Source: Leifsonia sp. TF02-11 (GTDB taxonomy: Bacteria; Actinomycetota; Actinomycetes; Actinomycetales; Microbacteriaceae). Taken from it: a stretch of DNA of 64,000 nucleotides. The DNA lies in NCBI RefSeq assembly GCF_017565305.1, contig NZ_JAGEKP010000002.1, forward strand, positions 62,001-126,000, read 5' to 3'. A program made the position numbers and the translations under genes. The notes under the pieces were generated by a model. That model was not told the origin of the DNA. It saw only the letters and a program-made list of their open reading frames with translations, and searched no databases. Below, in pieces: positions 60,345-64,000 of the stretch. Numbering within the stretch: the stretch's first letter is position 1; every line of letters begins with the position of its first letter.

Positions 60345-61124
60345 TCAGAGCCTGCCGGCCAGGCGGGCGCGCAACCGGTCGGCGAGGGCGTCAGCGGTGT
60401 CGGCGATCTCAGCGAAGTAGTCGTCGTCGACGGTTCCCGTCGCACGGAGGCGCTGCTCGCAGACGACGAGCGGGTCGCGGGCGGGCCACGCCGACGGTTC
60501 GGGCAGCACGGCGTCGATGAGGATGGGCCCGGACCCGGAACGCGCGTGTGCCAAGGCCTCCTGGGTGGCGTCGTGCACGGCGAGCGCATCGGAACCGTCG
60601 ACCAGCAGCACGGGCATCGAAGCGCTGCCGGAGCGTCCGGAGCTCGAGAGGAATACCACGGGAAGCGCAGCCGCGCGCGCGGTGCCGACGGCGCTGCGCA
60701 GCTCGGCGGGGGCCCCGCCCCCTGTGCCGACGGGAACGAGGGCGCACGCGCCGGTGCGGTCCAGCTTGGCGCCGAGCGCCCAGCCGACGGCGTGAGTCAC
60801 CGATCCGTCGAGTGCGGCGCCGAGCGGGCCGCTTCGCGCGCTGAGCACGGCGGCCGGGTCCGCGCCGAGCGCGATCGCGACACCCGGCTCATGGGCCGCA
60901 GGGAATGCGCGGTCGCGTGCCGGGTCGAGAGCAGAGGCGGCACCGACCTGCACGGCCTCGCGGCCGCGGGAGTCGACGTGTGCGGGGAGGACGCCGCGCC
61001 CGCGCAGGACGACCGCTTCACGGTCGAGTCTGCGAACGGTGGCCATCGTCCGGTAGAGCCGGCGGAGCAGCGCGGCGACGTCGGCGTGCGCTCCGATGAC
61101 CGGCTCGAGGATCGTGGAGGTCAT
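60345..61124 (-). CDS. Shortened E1-alpha-like (2-oxo acid dehydrogenase) protein without the TPP motif
   Basis: A 259-residue protein related to the alpha chain of pyruvate or branched-chain 2-oxo acid dehydrogenase, which is usually 330-410 residues. Matching parts are LYRTMATVRRLDREAVVLRGRG, a G-R-E-A-V-Q-V-G-A-A-S-A-L stretch, HAVGWALGAKL, and S-D-A-L-A-V-H-D-A-T-Q-E-A. The thiamine-diphosphate motif (G-D-G about 30 residues before N-N) is replaced by V-G-T-G-G-G with no N-N, and the phosphorylation-loop histidine and arginine segments are missing. There is no beta chain, E2 or E3 next to it. It may be a non-catalytic relative, a decayed gene or a new enzyme type. The frame is intact. Confidence 0.6.
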   Translation of the reverse strand: MTSTILEPVIGAHADVAALLRRLYRTMATVRRLDREAVVLRGRGVLPAHVDSRGREAVQVGAASALDPARDRAFPAAHEPGVAIALGADPAAVLSARSGPLGAALDGSVTHAVGWALGAKLDRTGACALVPVGTGGGAPAELRSAVGTARAAALPVVFLSSSGRSGSASMPVLLVDGSDALAVHDATQEALAHARSGSGPILIDAVLPEPSAWPARDPLVVCEQRLRATGTVDDDYFAEIADTADALADRLRARLAGRL

Positions 61125-61247
61125 GGATTCCACTCTCTCCAACCCGCGTGCCCGGCGGCAACGAGCGCGGCGACCGGCGCGCATCCTGTGCAGCGACCGG
61201 TGGTGCCGACGACGATCGGGACTACACAGTGCGCAGCCTCCGGCCGG

Positions 61248-63416
61248 TCAGGACGACGGGAGCCGACGGCCGAGCTTCGACGGCCACCAGATCGCGCGCC
61301 CGATGTCGTACGACAGCGCCGGAACGAGCAGCGAACGGACCAGCACGGTGTCGAGCAGCACGCCGAACGCGACGATGAAGGCGATCTGCACCAGGAACAG
61401 GATCGGGATGACGGCGAGGGCGGCGAAGGTCGCCGCCAGCACGACGCCCGCCGAGGTGATGACGCTGCCCGTCATCCCGAGGCCGCGCAGGATGCCCGGC
61501 CGGGTCCCGATCCGCAGCGACTCCTCGCGCACGCGCGTCATCAGGAAGATGTTGTAGTCCACGCCCAGCGCCACCAGGAACACGAATCCGAAGAGGGGCA
61601 CGCTCGCGTCCGCCCCCGGGAAGTGGAACAGGTGGTCGAAGACGAGGGCCGACACGCCGAGAGCGGCGGCGTACGACAGCACGACGCTGGCGATCAGGAG
61701 CACGGGAGCGAGGATCGAGCGCAGCAGCAGCATCAGGACCACCAGGATGACGAGCAGCACGATCGGGATGATCTTCATCAGGTCGCTCTGGGCGGTGTCG
61801 TTGGTGTCCAGTGCGATGGCCGTCACCCCGCCGACGAGCACGCCGGAGCTCGTTGCCGGGAGGTCGCTGCGCAGCTCGCGGACCACCTGCTCGGCCGCGG
61901 CCGAGTCGGGCTGCGCCTTCAGGGTCGCCTGGATGAGCACCCGGCCGTCCTTCACCACCGCGGGAGCCGCGGCGCCGCCCGCCGACGCGGGTCGGCCTCC
62001 TCCCGAGTAGATCGTCGCGGTCGCGATGCCGTCGTTCTTCTCGGCCGCCGCGCGCACGGCCTCCCCGTCGGCCTCCTTCGCCACGATGAGCACCGGCGCA
62101 CCCGACCCGGCGTCGAAGTGCTTCGCGAGGATCTTCTGACCGTCGACGGCATCCGACTGCGACAGCACCAGGTCGGTCTGCTCGACGCCGTTCGCCTTGA
62201 GCTGGGTGAGCCCGAGTGCGCACGCGGCGAGCAGCACGAACGACACGATCCAGGTGATCCGAGGCCGGTGGGCGATGAGCGCCCCGACGCGCCGCCACAC
62301 GCCACGGATGCCGTCGAGTCCGGCGACCCGCTCCTCGTCACTGTGCTTGTGCTCGTGCGGGTGATCGCCGGCGTAGACCGGGCGGAACGGCCAGAACGCC
62401 GCGCGCCCGCAGACCGCGAGGAGCGTCGGCAGCAGCGTGAGCGCCGACAGCAGCGAGAACACGATGCCGATGGCGGCGATCGGGCCGAGGCTCTTGTTGG
62501 AGTTGAGATCGGAGAACAGCAGGCACAGCAGCGCCAGGATGACCGTCGCCCCGGAGGCGAGGATCGGCTCGAAGGCGGCCTTCCACGCCGTCAGGATCGC
62601 CGTCCACCGCGACTCCTCGTGCTCCAGGGCCTCCCGGTAGCGGGCGACGAGCAGCAGGGAGTAGTCGGTGGCCGCCCCGATCACGAGGATCGAGAGGATG
62701 CCCTGGCTCTGCCCGCTGAGTTTGATCCAGCCCCACAGCGCGAAGAGGTAGACCACCAGGATGGCGGCGCACAGCGCGAAGACCGAAGTCAGCAGCACCA
62801 GGAACGGCAGCAGCAGCGCCCGGTAGACGAGCAGCAGGATGACGAACACCGCGCCCACCGCGACGAGAAGGAGGATCCCGTCGATTCCGCCGAACGCGTT
62901 GACGAGGTCGGCCGTGAGGCCCGCCGGCCCGGTGACCCAGCCCCGTGTTCCGGCGGGCAGCTCGCTCTTCACGACGCTGCGCAGGTCGGCGACGACAGTC
63001 TTGACGTGGTTGGTGTCGGCGACCGGCACGATGAACTGCACGGCGCGGCCGTCCGTCGACGGGATGGGACCGGCCACGCTGGTGGTCGCGCCGGACTCCG
63101 GAGGCTGGACGCCCTCCACGGCACCGAGTGCGGTCGCCAGCTCGGAATAGGCGGCCAGTCCGCTCCTCGGGATCGCGGTGTCGGACTGCACGACGACGAT
63201 GGCGGGCACCGCCTCCGAGTCGGTGAAACGCTTCTGCCACGCCTGCACCTCCGTCGACTCCGCGCTCGCGGGCAGGAAGGCGGCCTGGTCGTTGCTGGAC
63301 ACCCCGGAGAGCTTGCCGAACGTCGGCCCGCCGAGGCCGGCCAGCACCAGCCAGATCAGGATGAGTGCCGTCGGCACCACGATCCGCAGCCACAGCGACG
63401 GTTTGCCCGACATCAC
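61248..63416 (-). CDS. MMPL/RND-family membrane transporter
   Basis: A 722-residue protein with about 12 transmembrane helices in two halves and two large external domains (about 30-175 and 390-510). Helix 1 is at about 9-28. The transport-region residues AATDYSLLLVARYREALE and GVDYNIFLMTRVREE are the two paired D-Y motifs expected for proton relay in MmpL transporters. A His/Glu-rich cytosolic loop (HPHEHKHSDEE) lies near 350. It probably exports lipids or drugs. The ATG at 63416 has TTGGAGG upstream. No regulator gene is adjacent inside the window. Confidence 0.9.
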   Translation of the reverse strand: MMSGKPSLWLRIVVPTALILIWLVLAGLGGPTFGKLSGVSSNDQAAFLPASAESTEVQAWQKRFTDSEAVPAIVVVQSDTAIPRSGLAAYSELATALGAVEGVQPPESGATTSVAGPIPSTDGRAVQFIVPVADTNHVKTVVADLRSVVKSELPAGTRGWVTGPAGLTADLVNAFGGIDGILLLVAVGAVFVILLLVYRALLLPFLVLLTSVFALCAAILVVYLFALWGWIKLSGQSQGILSILVIGAATDYSLLLVARYREALEHEESRWTAILTAWKAAFEPILASGATVILALLCLLFSDLNSNKSLGPIAAIGIVFSLLSALTLLPTLLAVCGRAAFWPFRPVYAGDHPHEHKHSDEERVAGLDGIRGVWRRVGALIAHRPRITWIVSFVLLAACALGLTQLKANGVEQTDLVLSQSDAVDGQKILAKHFDAGSGAPVLIVAKEADGEAVRAAAEKNDGIATATIYSGGGRPASAGGAAAPAVVKDGRVLIQATLKAQPDSAAAEQVVRELRSDLPATSSGVLVGGVTAIALDTNDTAQSDLMKIIPIVLLVILVVLMLLLRSILAPVLLIASVVLSYAAALGVSALVFDHLFHFPGADASVPLFGFVFLVALGVDYNIFLMTRVREESLRIGTRPGILRGLGMTGSVITSAGVVLAATFAALAVIPILFLVQIAFIVAFGVLLDTVLVRSLLVPALSYDIGRAIWWPSKLGRRLPSS

Positions 63417-63472
63417 GCCTCCAATTAGCTAGCCAAGTTAGCAATCAGCATACTGTCTAGCTGCACGGCGCT
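63417..63472. promoter_or_regulatory. Promoter region of the MMPL gene with TTAGC repeats
   Basis: The 56-bp gap is AT-richer than its surroundings and holds ATTAGCTAGC and GTTAGCAATC as direct repeats 12 bp apart, plus a GCTAGC palindrome. This could be a MarR- or TetR-type operator. The support is weak. Confidence 0.35.
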
Positions 63473-64000
63473 CTACTCCGTGGCGATGAGCTCCGCACCG
63501 GCGTGGGCCAGTTCGGCAAGGGCGGCGTCCGACGATCCCGGCGCCACGCCCGCGACGAGCGAGGTGAGCACCCGCACGCGCTGCCCATGCTCCAGAGCGT
63601 CGAGTGCGGACGCCCGCACGCAGTAGTCGGTCGCGATCCCTGCCACATCGACCGTGTCGATCCCGTGCTCGTCCAGGAGGTTGTGGACGGAGGAACCGGC
63701 ATCCGTCCGCCCCTCGAAGATCGAGTATGCCGGCACGCCCTGGCCCTTGCGGATGTGGTAGCCGACGCGGGAGGTGTCGAGCGCCGGGTGGTACTCGGCA
63801 CCGGTCGTGCCCGCGACGCAGTGCACAGGCCAGGTGGTGACGAAGTCGGGTTCGGCATCGGTGGCGAAGTGGCCGCCGTTGTCGTTGTCGGCGTCGTGCC
63901 AGTCGCGGCTCGCGAGCACGATCGTGTACTCGTCGCCGTGTGCACGCAGGTACTCGGTGATCCCCGCTGCGACCGCCGCTCCGCCGTCGACCCCGAGAGC
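63473..64000 (-). CDS. pncA: Nicotinamidase/pyrazinamidase, N-terminus beyond the window
   Basis: A partial protein of 175 visible residues, open to the last base of the window. This isochorismatase-fold amidase turns nicotinamide into nicotinate in NAD salvage. The visible parts are SRDWHDADNDNGGHF (metal-site region), WPVHCV, RKGQG with the catalytic lysine, and ATDYCVRASALDA with the nucleophilic cysteine. The N-terminal aspartate region (VDVQNDF) lies beyond 64000, so about 20-30 residues are missing. The gene is on the same strand as the MMPL gene, 56 bp away. Confidence 0.92.
   Translation of the reverse strand, partial: ALGVDGGAAVAAGITEYLRAHGDEYTIVLASRDWHDADNDNGGHFATDAEPDFVTTWPVHCVAGTTGAEYHPALDTSRVGYHIRKGQGVPAYSIFEGRTDAGSSVHNLLDEHGIDTVDVAGIATDYCVRASALDALEHGQRVRVLTSLVAGVAPGSSDAALAELAHAGAELIATE

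Noticed and set aside
59598-63428. Open frame of 1,276 codons on the plus strand opposite the hydrolase, E1-alpha-like and MMPL genes.
   Set aside because: It has biased low-complexity composition and no start signal or domain, and it runs antisense to genes with clear motifs.

Overview
The window is 64 kb of gene-dense, high-GC bacterial chromosome. Codon use, the gene families and the gene order point to an actinobacterium. I infer the family Microbacteriaceae (a Leifsonia-like organism), but no rRNA or marker in the window proves it. The backbone matches a known actinobacterial neighbourhood: maf, accA3, lpdA, punA/deoD, pmmB, add, deoA, cdd, sdhCDAB, brkB-like and trpS lie in an order like M. 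tuberculosis Rv3282-Rv3336. I see no rRNA, tRNA, CRISPR array, insertion sequence or prophage.

Layout. 1-10.5 kb: end of maf, biotin carboxylase/BCCP accA3, an AbiEi/DUF559-type gene flanked by hairpins, a Na+/H+ antiporter, lpdA, punA-pmmB and a class A beta-lactamase lipoprotein. 10.5-21.2 kb: an MFS exporter with a divergent winged-helix regulator, then a nucleoside uptake and salvage block on the minus strand (BMP lipoprotein, two-domain ABC ATPase, two permeases, cdd, deoA, add, then orphan PTS EIIA and EIIB). 21.3-31.3 kb: a frameshifted corA, a GT4 glycosyltransferase and manC, sdhCDAB, and two tandem Tat-exported paralogues of unknown function. 31.3-37.3 kb: brkB-like, xthA, trpS, GNAT, HAD and an LCP cell-wall ligase. 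37.3-42.8 kb: a glycerol regulon (glpK, glpF, glpD) with a divergent SorC-type regulator and matching operator-like palindromes. 42.8-46.6 kb: an FMN riboswitch and ribD-ribE-ribBA-ribH. 46.6-51.8 kb: a small membrane protein, an ABC-2 exporter operon and a fused ABC exporter. 51.8-55.5 kb: pckG divergent from a RamB/ScfR-like regulator, followed by an array of short palindromes. 55.5-61.1 kb: a co-directional set of SDR, thiolase, aldehyde dehydrogenase, Lrp/AsnC, alpha/beta hydrolase and an abnormal E1-alpha-like gene. 61.2-64 kb: an MMPL transporter and a nicotinamidase cut by the window end.

How it works together. The nucleoside block would import nucleosides, deaminate and phosphorolyse them, and pass the sugar phosphate to a phosphosugar mutase. 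The glp, sdh and pck genes cover glycerol use, the TCA cycle and gluconeogenesis, and each has a palindrome at its promoter. Many genes have a TAnnnT -10 element only 6-8 nt before the start codon, which predicts leaderless mRNAs.

The most notable observations are: the ATTCGT/ACGAAT palindrome array at 55.3 kb; tandem repeats made from the last codons and stop codon of sdhB, manC and possibly an ABC permease; the twin secreted proteins that share a 220-bp identical core; the two matching palindromes of the glp locus; and an E1-alpha-like protein without its cofactor motif.
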